Of a stretch of 64,000 bases of DNA, positions 1 through 11,800 are shown piece after piece. The DNA is from Heliocidaris tuberculata (lineage: Eukaryota > Echinodermata > Echinoidea > Camarodonta > Echinometridae): positions 36,640,951 to 36,704,950 of the forward strand of contig CM046842.1 of NCBI GenBank assembly GCA_025618425.1, read 5' to 3'. Below the pieces are notes generated by a model that did not search any database, was not told the origin of the DNA, and was given only the letters and a program-made list of their open reading frames with translations. How positions within the stretch are numbered: the stretch's first letter is position 1; every line of letters starts with the position of its first letter. The position numbers and the translations under genes are program-made.

Positions 1-1780
1 GCGTCCGCAAGGATGCTCGCCTGCTTCACTTTACATAATATCATGTGAACGTGGTGAAGGTACATCGTTTAATGGTTAGAAATCAGTGTGTATTCATGCA
101 AATAAGATGAGCAGATTTACTGTGAAGATAACCTGGAATTCTGATAATGGTGGAAAATAAATCCTCTCAGAATTAAACGAAACTTACACTGAATGTTCCA
201 GATCACAAGCTAATGTCATGTACCGAATGATTTGGGTAGAAAATGTGTAATAGCTGATGAGTAATGAGCAAACGAAAGGAGAAGGAAATAACCTGTATCG
301 GTTCCCCTCCAAAGTGACTTTCTTTACACCACAGTCACACCAACAAGACCGACGCCAGACCGACAACAGACCAAACAAAAAATTACATTGCCACCAATGG
401 CCAAGAATTGGTCCGTTTGGAGTAGGTATGGGGTCGGTTTGGCGGTGTGACGTTGGCATAATACATTTGGTGGTTCAGACATTCTACACACCTATATCCG
501 TTGTCGATTGAAGCCATTTTCTCTCAAAAGAGATTCCATTACCAGAGTTAATGGCTTAATATACGTGACCCAATTCTAGGCGTAAGATATCATCAATAAC
601 ATATCAATACTTCCATCGTTGTTTATCCGTTCATGATTATTGTAAGATATCACACCATTGCACCATCGTTGTCTTATTAATTCTCATTCAAAAATATTTT
701 CCCATAGATATTGTTAAGCGGACGCGACTGGTTTTTGGTAGGAATTCTTTTACGTCAGTTATATTTTGCAATAGAGCCTACTCACGTCTTCAAAGAAAAT
801 ATGTAGTAAACGTAAATCACTTTAACGTTATCAAATCGGCAATCTGCAGACGAATGCTACGTCATTATCCAATTTGTGAAATATATCAGCTCCCAATCAT
901 GACATATTTTTCAACACATCTTCATTTTCGACACAATATTATTAAGATGTGAAATAGCAAAACGAAAGTAGATGGCCTTCTCGCTCGGCTAGTCCTGAAT
1001 AAAAACAATTTCAGAGACTTTCTTTACTTTTCTTTCAACGAAAAATGTTTCGGAATTCCGGCACGTTTCATGACAATGACCTTTGACCTTTCAAACCGCC
1101 ATCCAACAGCCTATTTCCTCTTTCAAGCCTGATATGGTCTTGTTATCGCCTTTGTCATTTTGTCATTTTGTCATTTTTTCCCCATTAATCCTAGCTCTTT
1201 TTCCCCCCTATTTTCATGATCTTCATTATTTTGTTTATTTTCTTTTTTTTAAACTCCATTTTCTCTATTTTTAATAACCCCAAGCTCGTTTCACTTTAAT
1301 TTCATTAAACTATATGTTCTAGGGGCATTTTTATGTTATTTTTCTTTTTCATATGGCCCTCCTTTTTGGAAAAAAAAGTTTGAAATAATTACAAATCTCT
1401 GCTGATTTCTAATTCGTTATGAACATTCTAAACAGTAATTACAAATCACGATATTACCACATTAAATAGTGATCACATGTTTTTTTTTTAAATATTAATA
1501 AGATGCAATAGGCACATAGACATTGTTTTGGTGAAGAATCGTTCATTATTTTGGTCAGAAATCTCTATCATGTATTATGGATGGAGTGGACGGAAAGGTC
1601 GTGAAAGGGGAAAACCTACACATTCTATGAATCCAGTGTGAGTGTCCTATCATATAGCCATAGTGCCTACATTACATTAATTATTTTAGAGGAGTATTTT
1701 TCACTCATAGGGGAATTCGTTTTGTTGTTTTTTCAGTACAATAATAATTGATTCTGGGCCTTGATTTGTTTTGTTTGGGT

Positions 1781-1835
1781 CCGTTCCGTTCCGTTCCGTT
1801 CCGTTCCGTTTCGGTTTTGTTTTGTTTTGTTTCTT
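1781..1835. repeat. (CCGTT)n followed by (TTTTG)n microsatellite
   Basis: Six perfect CCGTT pentamers are followed by TTTTG pentamers. The conversion of one pentamer type into another by a single base suggests slippage of one ancestral array. Open reading frames crossing it are low-complexity and not coding. Confidence 0.85.
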
Positions 1836-2136
1836 TCTTTTTTTGAAATTTTGTTATACTTTGTATTTTCTTAAATGGATTCGGCATGTTAGAGTCTGGT
1901 ATTAGGTCTATGTCTACCAGGGTGGTTTTTTGAAGGTCACACACGTATTGGGAGGGAAGAAAGATGTTTACAACATTGTGTAGGCTCCCTGGTGCGTGAG
2001 GGCGCTGTGATAGAACACCTTATTATGATTGACACACTGATTGATGGGATACAACGGTTTAAAGGGAAATGCTTGCTTTTAGATGACTGCATAAAGTCAT
2101 TTAAAAGTGATTCATTTTACTTGATACATGAAAGCC

Positions 2137-2285
2137 CAATGGCGTAGCTACAGGGGGGCCCCCGGGTGGGGGCACGTGTCCCCATTTGCATACCCCCCCC
2201 CCCAAAAAAAACAAACAAACAAACAAAAACAAAACAACAACAAACAAACAAAAACAGACAAACAAACAAACAAAAGAAAAGTAGG
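2137..2285. repeat. Transposon-end-like fragment with C/G tracts and (CAAA)n tail
   Basis: The sequence begins with AATGGCGTAGCTACAGGGGG, which resembles the CAGTGGCGTAGC-type termini common in hAT-like elements. A C/G palindrome, a C11 run and a (CAAA)n tract follow. The matching other end was not found, so this is probably a remnant. Assignment to hAT is an inference from the terminus only. Confidence 0.4.
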
Positions 2286-2416
2286 GAGAAAGAAAGGCCA
2301 TGAGACGGTAAACGAAAGTGAAAATAAGATGATCGTACTCCTTCCGACACCCTCCCCTATTCGGTAATTTGTCGGTAGCATGGAGCCTTGATTTAATTTT
2401 AAGCTGCCCATTTTTG

Positions 2417-2498
2417 TTAACCCATTACCTATGGGAATTGGTTGGTCCCAGTATTAACCCTATGGGAATGAGAGTATTCAGTAATCAATGGATTCAAT
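2417..2498. mobile_element. Short (~76-80 bp) TTAA-starting MITE
   Basis: It starts TTAACCCATTACCTATGGGA and continues through GGTTGGTCCCAGTATTAACC to an end like CAATGGATT. Clear relatives occur at 24013-24088 and, in inverse orientation, at 44952-45030, where the element is bounded by TTAA on both sides. Confidence 0.5.
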
Positions 2499-2961
2499 AA
2501 GAGATATAAATTCAGTCAATGAGTGTCAGTCATTTTAGCCTGTACAGATAATCATAATCATGTCAAATGAAAAAACGAAAATCAGGCCATCATGAATTTT
2601 ATCTCCCATTTTTTTGTTGTTTTCAGTTTCAGTTTATTGTTTCATATTTCACATTTACAGTGCTTTTACAGTATAAATGGTACAAACAATATAATTGGTA
2701 CAAACAAGATAAATGGTACAAACAAACATGAAATACATTGTTAGAGAAAATAAAAGAAGGTGAGTATCTCATATCTATACGTTTGCATGCACTATTAATT
2801 GAAAAGACTGGGCTAGAATAAAAGTGAAATATTGAGGAGCCTAAGGAGAAAGCTACGTTTGTGCGATAGGCTCGAAAGTGAGTCGATTATTTTATTACGT
2901 TACAGAATGGAAATAAGTTACATCTCTCTCTTTCTTTCTCTCTCTCTCTCCCTCTCTGCAG

Positions 2962-3051
2962 TTCCTCTGCCACCACCGGGTACTTGTGACGTCTGTCAAT
3001 ACGACTACGAACTATCACGTGATCTGTTTTTTGAGAAGGAATATGAATTCG
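2962..3051 (+). CDS. sFRP-like exon a (linker and NTR start)
   Basis: The acceptor is a (TC)n microsatellite ending CTGCAG at 2956-2961; the donor is G|GTATGT at 3052. The 90-bp exon starts and ends in phase 1 and encodes PLPPPGTCDVCQ, then the acidic strand to YEF. The polypyrimidine tract of this acceptor is supplied by the microsatellite. Confidence 0.8.
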
Positions 3052-3845
3052 GTATGTCATCTCTATTGCCATATAATACAAAAAAAAACAAAAAACGATA
3101 ATACTTGAGGAAAAGTTTATTTCTTTATCTTGTAGGGCAATTTCGATTTTTCAATGACAAGGAATATTTTTTCAATATTTTAAACATTACTAATTGAACA
3201 AAAAGCTGGGTTTGTTTGTATGTGTGTTGTGGGGGGGGGGGGGGAGGTAATTATGATCATCACAATGGGAGAACTGTGGTGTATTGGTAAAGGCTCTTGA
3301 CTCTCATACGAGAGGTCCCGGGTTCGATCCTCGCTAGGTGCTTCCATCCTTGGACAAGATGTTTTACCCACGTTTGTCCCTCTCCACCCAGGTGTAAATG
3401 GGTACCTGGTAATTACTGGGGTAATAATAATTGCAGGACCCTCAGGAAGAACAGTATTGATGCTGTCGAGGCTTCACTGGGTAAAACAAAATTATTACTC
3501 ACAATTAAAGGCTTTCGGTAACACCACCACACTAGGCATTGTGGTGTGCGCCTGTAATCCAGCTAACAGTAAAAGTTATAAACTGATTCAGCGGACCCAG
3601 GTTCAAGACTGAGTCACGTCTTTCGGATGGTGACGTTAAAGGTCGGTCCCCATGCAAACGTAAAAAATCATATGTGATTGATACACGTCTGTAAAAACCC
3701 AAATACACACACATATGGGAGCCTCTCTGAAAATATATCAACAGCCTTTTCACAGAGGCTCCCACATGGTGTTACCGAAAGCCTTCAATTGTGAATACTC
3801 ACCATGGGAACCTACAGAGAACATCTTAAATTAAAATCATTACTA

Positions 3846-3876
<31 letters not shown>

Positions 3877-5994
3877 AGAATACTATGGCCCGTATTCTGA
3901 ACTCCGGTTTAACTTAAACCGCGGTCTAAGTGTGGTTAAACCCAGTCTAAAACTGCCCTTTGAACCAGAGTTTTAGAAAATCACATGCTGAAATCCGGTT
4001 TAACTCAAACTCCAGTCTATTATGGCTTAACTTTGTACACAAAATTAGACGGGACTTACGGTTTATGCCAGGTTTGATTAAAGCCCTGGTTTAACTTAGA
4101 CTGGAGTTTAAGTTAAACCGGAGTTCAGAATACGGGCCTGTGAGTTTAGCATATTAATCAGCGATTGATCGAGTGATTCATGACTTGTAATGAATGGAAA
4201 ATTGGCAAATTTTATAAAGAACAATTGGCTCCAAGTCCGGTAAATAAGCGTTCGACTGCATTTTGACTGCGCACCCCCAAATTACACCACCCATTGAAAA
4301 ATTGGGCATCATTGCAAAGGGCAAAATGCTGTACGGGTATTTTGGGTATAATGATAACAAAAGTGACAGTAATATAAAATATGTGTCAATGTGAGGCATT
4401 ATCAATCAAATTTGAGTTTCCGAACTGTTTTGTGTATACACTTTTATTTGACACTATTTTAACCTTTATTCTTCATGATTAAAGTGATCCGCGCAAGGGT
4501 TGAAGGTTTCTATCCTGGGACACGACGAGGTGAAATGTACATCCGGGTTATCATTCATCACGTGATCCAGTTCAGTGAGATTCACATACCAGTAGGAGAG
4601 GTAAGATCACGTGATATTTTTGTTACAGGAAAATTCCACTCTATCATGAAGTTGGCTTAGAGAAAAACATAACAATAGGAGAAACAAATCGGTGAAAGTT
4701 TGAGGAAAATCCAATAAGGGAATAAAAAACAAAAACAAAAACAAAGCAAAACCTTATGAAGCTTTGAATTTTTGTCGATCTACACAATCTGGCAAATCAC
4801 CTGACTGAGATTACGAAAACCCCTTTCTTTTGTAATGCAGCTTCAAAAGTTTTCTATTTTCTCTGAAGGAAGTATTTTGTTGTACCGTAGCCCTTCATAT
4901 TATTGGACACGCGTTTTTGCACACACCTTATGATGAACTATTTCTCTTTCATCATCAATCACAACAGCAATCAAACTGCACCCCCCCCCCCCCTTGAGAA
5001 TTTTTGAAATTATCAATATGAGGACATCATTCACCTCATATTAGGGCGGCCATGTGTTGTATTTGCAATTTATATATTTCATATAGGTCCTAAATTGATG
5101 ACGAAAGTACACTTTCATTGATACAATATAAATCAAATCAAATCAAATCAAATCAAATCAAAAAGTGTAAAAATGTCGGACCACCAAAGAGAATGTTGCC
5201 TAACATCCTTCTCCCCCCCCCCCATTTTTCCCTTCTTTCTTTTTCTTCCATCCCCCCCCTCCCCCCCCCCCCCCCCCCCCTCCCCCCCCCCCCCTCCCCC
5301 CCCCCCCCCCCTCCCCCCCTCCCCCCCCCCCCCCCCCCCCCCCCATCATACAGGTCCAGCTGTGGGTCAATAATTACTGCGCATGCCCAATGATGACACC
5401 GGGCGAGGAGTACATGATCATGTGCTATCAAGATATCATCAATGGCCGACTCTTACTGGAGAATGACTGTCTGGCGATACCTTGGCATAGCAGATACGTG
5501 AAGAGAGTAAAGGTGAGTATAGAGTGTCCTAGTCAATAGATCTTATCATGTATCGCATATCAGGATTCTAGGCCTCTGATTGGTCCAAACTGCGGTACTG
5601 GATTGATATTGACCGCTACGTCACAACTAGCTGGAAATAGTGAAAACTATACTAATATGAAATTATTCAAATCTACGGATGTTTCTGCCAAAAACGTATG
5701 TTGAGCTTTCAAAATCAGCTGTTATTTAAGACAAAATTTACACGGATGAAATCCACCTTGCATACATTAATTGTTGCTGTGTCGGATAACCCTATGGCAA
5801 GCTTTCGTATTGTAAGCAATTTCTTTTACAATTGACATGACTTGTGCTAGTATGCTCAAAATTATCTTTCGATCTCCATTTTTGTATTCTTTTAGAAATG
5901 GGGTCAGAAGCTTCTCCATGATCTTCGAGACCGGGATTCCAGTGACTCGAGGAGTAATCGAAGAAATAGAGATATCTATGACCTCTATGGATAG
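2962..5994 (+). CDS. Secreted frizzled-related protein, sFRP3/4 (FrzB)-like; C-terminal NTR domain exons (partial gene)
   Basis: This entry spans join(2962-3051, 4485-4600, 5354-5512, 5896-5994), about 154 codons ending at TAG 5992-5994. sFRPs are secreted Wnt antagonists with an N-terminal frizzled-type cysteine-rich domain and a C-terminal netrin-like (NTR) domain; only the NTR half is here. The exons encode TCDVCQ, then a strand ending YEFVIRARVEGFYPG, then the NTR core VQLWVNNYCACPMMTPGEEY followed by MIMCYQD, GRLLLEND, IPWHSRY and KRVKKWGQKL, then a basic Ser/Arg/Asp-rich tail. The xCxCPxxxxGEEYxIM block and the WxxRxxKxVKxW block match the sFRP3/4 NTR pattern that I know. Six cysteines are visible. 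Phases agree at each junction (1-1, 0-0, 0-0). The frizzled domain and start codon lie upstream of the window. Another NTR-only secreted protein is possible but less likely. Confidence 0.85.
3265..3500 (+). mobile_element. tRNA-derived SINE (family 1)
   Basis: It has an RNA polymerase III-like internal promoter: an A-box-like GTGGTGTATTGGTAAAGG and a B box GGGTTCGATCC about 40 bases later, with a tRNA-like anticodon arm between them. A body containing CCAGGTGTAAATGGGTACCTG follows. A diverged relative of the body lies near 35558-35775. It sits inside the first intron shown of the sFRP-like gene. Confidence 0.65.
3533..3780 (+). mobile_element. tRNA-derived SINE (family 2), copy 1
   Basis: It starts GGCATTGTGGTGTGCGCCTG, reads TAATCCAGCTAACAGT, and has a B-box-like CCAGGTTCAAGACTGAG, then a conserved GTGACGTTAAAGGTCGGTCC and an ACACACA tail. 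The same element recurs at 23218-23412 (-) and 32161-32340 (+). A 24-27-bp inverted pair (AAGGCTTTCGGTAACACCA at 3507-3525 and its complement at about 3766-3784) encloses this copy. Confidence 0.7.
3891..4138. mobile_element. Hairpin MITE with ~40-bp terminal inverted repeats
   Basis: The left end GGCCCGTATTCTGAACTCCG followed by GTTTAACTTAAACC is the near-perfect inverse of the right end GGTTTAAGTTAAACC, CGGAGTTCAGAATACGGGCC. Internal blocks (CCGGTTTAACT, CCAGTCTA) repeat the same words. It is non-coding. A related but diverged terminus is at 20519. Confidence 0.75.
4485..4600 (+). CDS. sFRP-like exon b (NTR middle)
   Basis: The acceptor TTAAAG|TG is at 4484/4485 and the donor GAG|GTAAGA at 4600/4601. 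The exon begins in phase 1 (the G of the previous exon completes GTG, Val) and ends in phase 0. It encodes VIRARVEGFYPGTRRGEMYI, then RVIIHHVIQFSEIHIPVGE, a beta-strand-rich stretch typical of NTR domains. Confidence 0.82.
5211..5344. repeat. ~134-nt cytosine tract just upstream of a splice acceptor
   Basis: Almost uninterrupted C with scattered T, ending about 9 nt before the CAG acceptor of the next sFRP-like exon at 5351-5353. The complementary strand is a run of G tracts with high G-quadruplex potential. Overlapping proline-rich or glycine-rich reading frames are artefacts of composition. The length is likely to vary between alleles. Confidence 0.9.
5354..5512 (+). CDS. sFRP-like exon c (NTR core with CxCP motif)
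   Basis: The acceptor CATCATACAG precedes 5354; the donor AAG|GTGAGT follows 5512. It has 53 in-phase codons with YCACP (two Cys), PGEEYMIMCYQD, GRLLLENDCLAIPW and HSRYVKRVK. This is the most diagnostic part of the sFRP-type NTR domain. The extra Cys in MCYQ and NDC may pair. Confidence 0.88.
5896..5994 (+). CDS. sFRP-like last coding exon
   Basis: The acceptor TTCTTTTAG precedes 5896. There are 32 codons plus TAG, encoding KWGQKLLHDLRDRD and then an SSDSRSNRRNRD tail. The KxWxxKLxHL beginning followed by a low-complexity Ser/Arg tail is what sFRP3-type proteins have at their C-terminus. No convincing polyadenylation signal was identified close downstream. Confidence 0.85.
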   Translation, partial: KWGQKLLHDLRDRDSSDSRSNRRNRDIYDLYG

Positions 5995-6635
5995 GTCATA
6001 GGGTCATGACATTTCAGTATAGGTCAATGGACTTTCGATGGTGCTATCGACACGATTCATTCTGCTTCATACGCTTCGAATGAACTTAAAATGCAAATCT
6101 ATTCATATTGTTTTGTAAAGCTTCCTTTTAAAGGACAAATGTAAATTAGGCTCGTGATTAGCATTGCACCTCGGTATTTCAAGCTTCTGATGATTTCTAA
6201 AAAGATATTTACATGTAGCTTTCTTAACATCTAAATTCATAGCTTTGTTTTTACTGTGAGTAAAATCAACTAAGACGACGAATTATTTCGTCTTTCGCTT
6301 CTTAGTTTACATTCTTCGTGCATGTTTTAAACAGAAGCTTCAACGTATTGTTTGTGTTGCTGGTTGTTTATAATGGGATGCCAGAAAATAATTTAATTCT
6401 ACATCATTCACAAGTTCACTTACTGCTTCATTTCAAAATCCAACAATTGCAGCTTAATGTAGGAGCTGAAAAGTGTATTATTTAAAAGAAAGTACAGTTT
6501 TGTGTTAGCATGGTTAGACCATAAATCATATTTCAACTCTTTAAACGATTATTTAAAGGACGATGGTAAATTTAAAGTTTTGAGGTATTCATTTTAGGGG
6601 GGAGGGGAGAAATAGGGGTACCAAAGTACCACCTT

Positions 6636-7051
6636 TTAACTCTTTCAAGACAATTGACCACATTTTGTGGTTTGGCTTAATAACTTTTGATTCAGAGGTC
6701 TAAACATATACCAGATGCGTGTGTAGAAAGAGCAAATATTTATGCGTACACTCTGTCCATTTTTGTTGCATGACCATATTGCGTTTGATGCCTGAAATTT
6801 TGAAAAAGAGATTAAGCTTTAAAATCCCTAAATTGGCAACACATTGAGAGGTTCAAAATCAGTGGTTTTTATCAAAATTGGCAAGTTTTTCAACTTTTCG
6901 ACAAATGTTTGTGACCATGTATATTGTTTTCAAAGACATTACACCTTATTAGAACCATGTAGCACAAAAAGAAAAATATTATTGTTGCCAGTTTAAAGAA
7001 CAAAATGTGATCAATTTATCCCTTGAATAATTCATGTCCTGAAAGAGTTAA
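6636..7051 (+). mobile_element. TTAA-type MITE (piggyBac-like), copy 1
   Basis: It starts TTAACTCTTTCAAGACAATT and ends TCCTGAAAGAGTTAA. Internal landmarks shared by all copies are CCACATTTTGTGGTTTGGCT, TTGGCAACACATTGAGAGG and TAGAACCATGTAGCAC. There is no coding capacity; it is a non-autonomous element flanked by TTAA. Confidence 0.8.
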
Positions 7052-7266
7052 ATGAGAAATAAACATGTTTACAAGTGAAGTGGTCACTGATAATACAATG
7101 GGAAAGAGGAGGGGCATGGTCGTGCGGCAGCCTGGTTCCACTTTATATCAACACCGCCCAAACCGCCCAAATCAATGAAGACCGAGGTCGTAAATTCATG
7201 GGCATCGATCCCTTCAACGCAACCCACCCCCACCCCCCTTCTTGTGAAAAAAAATATACATCTTAC

Positions 7267-7540
7267 CAGGCCCCTGGGAGCCGGGGGTGCTGGGGTGCTG
7301 CAGCACCCCCTAGAAGGCTGAGGATGTTGGGGTGCTGTAGGGGGTGCTGGGGGTGCTGTAGCTAAAAAGTAGTTAAAAAGAGACCCTATAACCCAAAACG
7401 CTGAGGACCTTTTTTTTTTTTTTTTTTTTTTGCTTGTCAGAGATTTTTGGAGTTAAAAAGAGCCCCTTTTTGTGTGTGTGTTTTTTCTTTTGTTGCTCAC
7501 AGCACCCCCAGTAACAAAATCGTTCCCAGGCTCCTATATC
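7267..7540. mobile_element. GGGTGCTG-rich repeat related to the element at 25049
   Basis: It is bounded by inverted GGGAGC/GGCTCC words, with repeated GGGGTGCTG/CAGCACCCC blocks, a T24 run and the block TGCTTGTCAGAGATTTTTGG. That block is also the unit amplified three times at 25290-25480. It is probably a non-autonomous DNA element; the family is unknown. Confidence 0.5.
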
Positions 7541-7958
7541 TTACAGACTTTTGAATTATAACATTAATCGCGCATGTAAATATGAAAGAAGTTGAATATT
7601 GCTCAACGATTCCGATTCAGTGAGTTATTGGATATAAATCAATCTGCAATGAAAATATTAAGCTATACATTATTTTATTCCTCTATCGTTAGTTATGTGT
7701 TATTATTGATGCGCATTCATTTATTGCAACCTTTAGAAAACAACTTTGAAAGAAAAATAGATTATTGTACAAATTGTGCCAAATTTCATGAAAGAACAAT
7801 GCACTATATGTTGCATATGTAATTCATACGTCATCTTGCATTTTCATGAGGAAAAAAAATCAATATAATTGAGCCCTGCCCCCCTTGAGTAAAACATTAG
7901 GTTTTTATGGCCCCTAGTTTAGGGTCGCCCCACCTTCCCCGCCCTTGTATAACTTTAA

Positions 7959-8538
7959 AGGAGAATGAAACCCTGGGGGAAAATCAATTTTAATGAAGAG
8001 AGAGGATAGAGAGAAGCAATTTAAAAAAAGTTCCATCAAAATCGGTTAAGAAATGAGAAAGTTATGAAAGTTTGAAAGTCTCGATTTACTTTCTATGGCG
8101 ATCCTCAAATTGGCAATGTTGCTTCAAAGTGACAGGTTTAGTAGGACAACTCTCCATATGTTTTGTGCACAAAATTTAATATTTTCTCCATTATCTCTAA
8201 AGATGCTGCTTGTCTTTTTGTGAACTCAACATATGTTGTGTCAAATACATTTTCCCATGATATATCTTGAGCTAAGAAGGAGAAAAGCTGCATCTTGAGA
8301 GATAATGGGGAAAATATGAAATTTTGTGTACAAAACATATGGAGAGTTGTCCTACTTAACCTGTCACTTTGAAGCAACATTGCCAATTTGAGGATCGCCA
8401 TAGAAAGTAAACTGAGACTTTTCAAACTTTCACAACTTTCTCATTTCTCAACCGATTTTGATGGAACTTTTTAAAAATTGCTTCTCTATATCCCCTCTTT
8501 TCATTAAAATAGATTTTCCCCCAGGGTTTCATTCTCCT
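7959..8538. mobile_element. 580-bp foldback (palindromic) MITE flanked by TTAA, copy 1
   Basis: The left arm starts AGGAGAATGAAACCCTGGGG and the right arm ends CCCCAGGGTTTCATTCTCCT; TTAA flanks both sides (7955-7958, 8539-8542). The two arms stay complementary for well over 200 bp (for example CTATGGCGATCCTCAAATTG against CAATTTGAGGATCGCCATAG). It has no coding potential. A second copy is at 43149-43643. Confidence 0.85.
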
Positions 8539-8697
8539 TTAAGAGCAATTGTATATTTATATCTAATATGCATGAGGCAAGCTATTTCTATACTATTCCG
8601 GTGTATATATTCTGACAGTACTGATGTACAATATTGCAGAATATAATTATCTAGGTGTTCACACCTGTCCTATAATGCTTGGTTGGTTTTATATTTT

Positions 8698-8896
8698 ATT
8701 TACCTGACCGCTAAGAAAGCACGTGTATGCTTGTAAGTAAGCAACCAGGGGACCGACGGCTTTAAGTCCTCTCCGAGGGTCTTGGTAATGAGGATTGATG
8801 CTTTACCACAGTGCACTAGCGCATCCACTTGGTTTCGATCCCTGGTCCTCCAGTTATGAGACCACTGCTTATTACCACTGAGCCATCGCGCCTCCT
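8698..8896 (-). mobile_element. tRNA-derived SINE (family 3), copy 1
   Basis: Read on the - strand it starts AGGAGGCGCGATGGCTCAGT, then GGTAATAAGCAGTGGTCTCA (tRNA A-box region), then a degenerate B box CAGGGATCGAAACC. The body continues with GAGAGGACTTAAAGCCGTC. A second copy lies at 18072-18278. A tRNA(Met)-like origin is suggested by CTCATAA in the anticodon position. Confidence 0.65.
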
Positions 8897-11800
8897 ATCA
8901 ACACCTGAGAATATTTCCAGTAATGTCGAAATGACTCGATACATATTTAACGGTTTTAAAGATAAACTAGAGTTCTGGCCGTGCAATTACAATTGTGAAA
9001 GAAACTGTTTCAAAACAGTTGGGAAAGGTTTATCATGACTAATTAAGAATTGTTTTATACTGTAAGGTTTGGGAATCATCAAAATGAAAAGAAATTGACC
9101 CAATCTCGCTGAAAAGCACATGTACTGCACACAAAAATAGGTATATGGGACTGCACACACAAGCTGTTTCTTGTCATTTTACTAATATGAGGGCATTTGA
9201 AGAGCTATCTTTTTGCAGGGGACATTTCTAGTACGATGTTCTTCCAAACTGACATAAAAAGAATGAGAAAGCTCATAAATTAGTTTTCACCTCTCCCAGA
9301 ACTCAATCTTCTCTTTAAAAGAGACTAAAGGCATTGCATAAATATAAAAAGAAAAAAAAAATCATAAAAGAGTAAAAATAGAAAGTGAATATATCTATAG
9401 GAACGACTTTACATGGTAATAAAACAAAAGGAAAAGGGAGTGTTTTATACTCAGAAATATGAAGAGTTTGATTCTAAAACGAGTGAATATTTTGTTTCCC
9501 TTCTTTTTTTTTTTAGTGAATGGATTTACGTTTGATTCCAAAGAGGAATGTTAACATTTTTGAAGTGCTTAAATATGCAAACCATCATCACATGACTGTG
9601 ACTATCGCAAAGACTCTCGAGAAATCAACCGAAGGGCACTTTCAAAACCCTATTGTATATCCCATAGAAATCATAATCAGATTACGTAATACGTCATTGC
9701 ATGTAATGTTTGCACATTTTAGGATACATAAATTACTATAGGTTAATTTTTCGAAAGTCTTTGCGATCGTGTTATTTATATTTATGTTTTGTTTTTAATG
9801 AATGATGTGCTATTCAGCTGTTGGGTAGCTAGCGGTTACACGTAGATTTTGGGACCAAATATTATGAAAATCATGCATCGTTTAAGAAGTGCGATTTCAG
9901 ATTTCAGATTTAGATTTTATTTCATTTCATTTCCATTTTTCAAAGTATATAACAATAACTATTGTGCAATTAAACAATATAGAAAATCATTGACAACGAA
10001 ACCAAGTGCAGAATTTTTTTTCTAGTATTACAAGAAAATTTATTTCTAATTTCAACGTGTTCCTGAACTGGAATCATGTTGTTGGTCATTTTCTTCTTTT
10101 AACCCGATATTAAACAACTATCATAGAATAGTCTTATCTCTCTCCCCACTCCATTTACAAACTCTTTCTAGCTAAAATATTTCTTGACCTCTCTCTGACC
10201 TCTCTCTAAAATCTTAGGTTTCTTTTGTATTTTATTTGTATTTTCCTTGATATTATTGCTTCAATTTCCTCAGCATTTCCTTTCTCTTCATCGACCACCA
10301 AACAGGCCAAAATGTTGGAAAATATAAATCATTGTTCTATATCGTAAACTCGACTTCAACTTTATGGGGCATTGTATTAAAATTAATCATAGATCTTTGT
10401 TGTATATATCCCCAGTGAGCAATGGAAATGGGCTCTGTAGTGTACTATTAAACCAGATTAAAGCTACACCTGTTTGAGTTATTTATCTATAATTTGATTT
10501 TTGTAGCATGTATCTTTATACGTTTCAGACACGAGCTGTAAGCCCTTATGCGCTTGAGCCTGGGCAGGGGAGGATGCAGCCTAACCCCCCCCCCCCCGAG
10601 AATTCAAAATCACCAATGTTAGGGCAGTCGTCACATGGCATTTCACATGTTCAAATGCTGAGGTGGCCTATTTGTAATTCTTTTATATGTTGGTGACAAT
10701 ATTTTGATGACTCAATTTTCACTTCTCTGTTTCAAAAATGTTTGCTCGATCGCTTCGATCTATCGCAATATTTGACTATTGGAAAGTTAATATTAACCAA
10801 AATATATCAGCCCTCTGGTAGAACTGTGCCCATAAGGCTATGGTTGATCTTACGTAAGTAAAGACAATATAACCGATGTAAATTAGTTGTGTTTGTTGCT
10901 GGACAAACATGAATTATTGCGCTTTTATATGCTTCTTTGTCTTTGCGATAAAATCGCATTTTTTGTTCAAATTGTCATTGTTTTTTTAATTATTTGTAAA
11001 AAAAAAAAAAAAAGTAAATGTCTCATTTCACGTACCCTATCATTTTTTTTTTTTTTTTTTTGGTGGTTTTATTCCATGCATGTAATTGTCTTATATTTTA
11101 GCCGTGTAACTGAATTTTGAATTATGAATAAATCATGTAATTACATAAAAGAATTCTTCAATATTCATCTCTAATAATTATTGTGTTCATTTTGGTAAAA
11201 GCAAACACCTATGCCTAATTTCAAACTTCTGTTTCATTTTCCATTCAAAATAATTGAAATGTCACAATATACGGACAACAGTTTCTTACAGAAAAAAAAA
11301 ATGTTTAGCACACCGTTATAATGATGAATTTACTTGGAATTTGATGTAAACACATAATAATAATTTTTTTTTTTTTTTTTTTAATTGAGAAATATTTTGA
11401 TCACAACCTTGTTTTACAACAGAGCCTACACTGACAATTTCAAAAGAATAAAATTATATAACAGAACCCAAAGTAAGATAAACATAGTAAAATAAATTAT
11501 TTAAATCTTCGTTTGCCTTCATGAACGTAACGTAGAAAAGAAAAAGAGAAAGAAAGTTCTAACCCTGTGAAAAACATTCGTGAGAAAACTCGATTGTTGT
11601 GGTGGTTTTTTTTTTTGGGGGGGGGGGGGATGTGATGGCGCTCTTCAACTTTGAGTCTCTAGTCAGATACAGTGCAGTGTGACAAAGTGATTAGTGAAAT
11701 TCCTTGGCGCGAATGAACCATTTTCGTGATGCATTCGAATCTGTAGGCCTATACGAGTACACGGTTGCCTTGTCACAAAATTTTAGTTTAGTTTAGTTTT

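Larger units (their letters stand above)
1..2961 (+). other. Intron or upstream flank of the sFRP-like gene; no exon recognised
   Basis: No coding exon is supported here. The first recognisable exon downstream starts in phase 1, so at least one coding exon lies upstream, and this stretch is probably intron. It is AT-rich with short runs of simple sequence and a few transposon scraps listed separately. The frizzled cysteine-rich domain expected for the gene was not found on either strand. Confidence 0.5.

Noticed and set aside
3297..3521. Possible functional tRNA gene near 3270-3340
   Set aside because: A- and B-box-like words are present, but the cloverleaf arms are imperfect and a SINE body follows directly, so it is a tRNA-derived SINE.
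5118..5431. Proline-rich (+) and glycine-rich (-) frames
   Set aside because: They are translations of the C tract at the sFRP-like splice acceptor; the real exon uses phase 0 from 5354.
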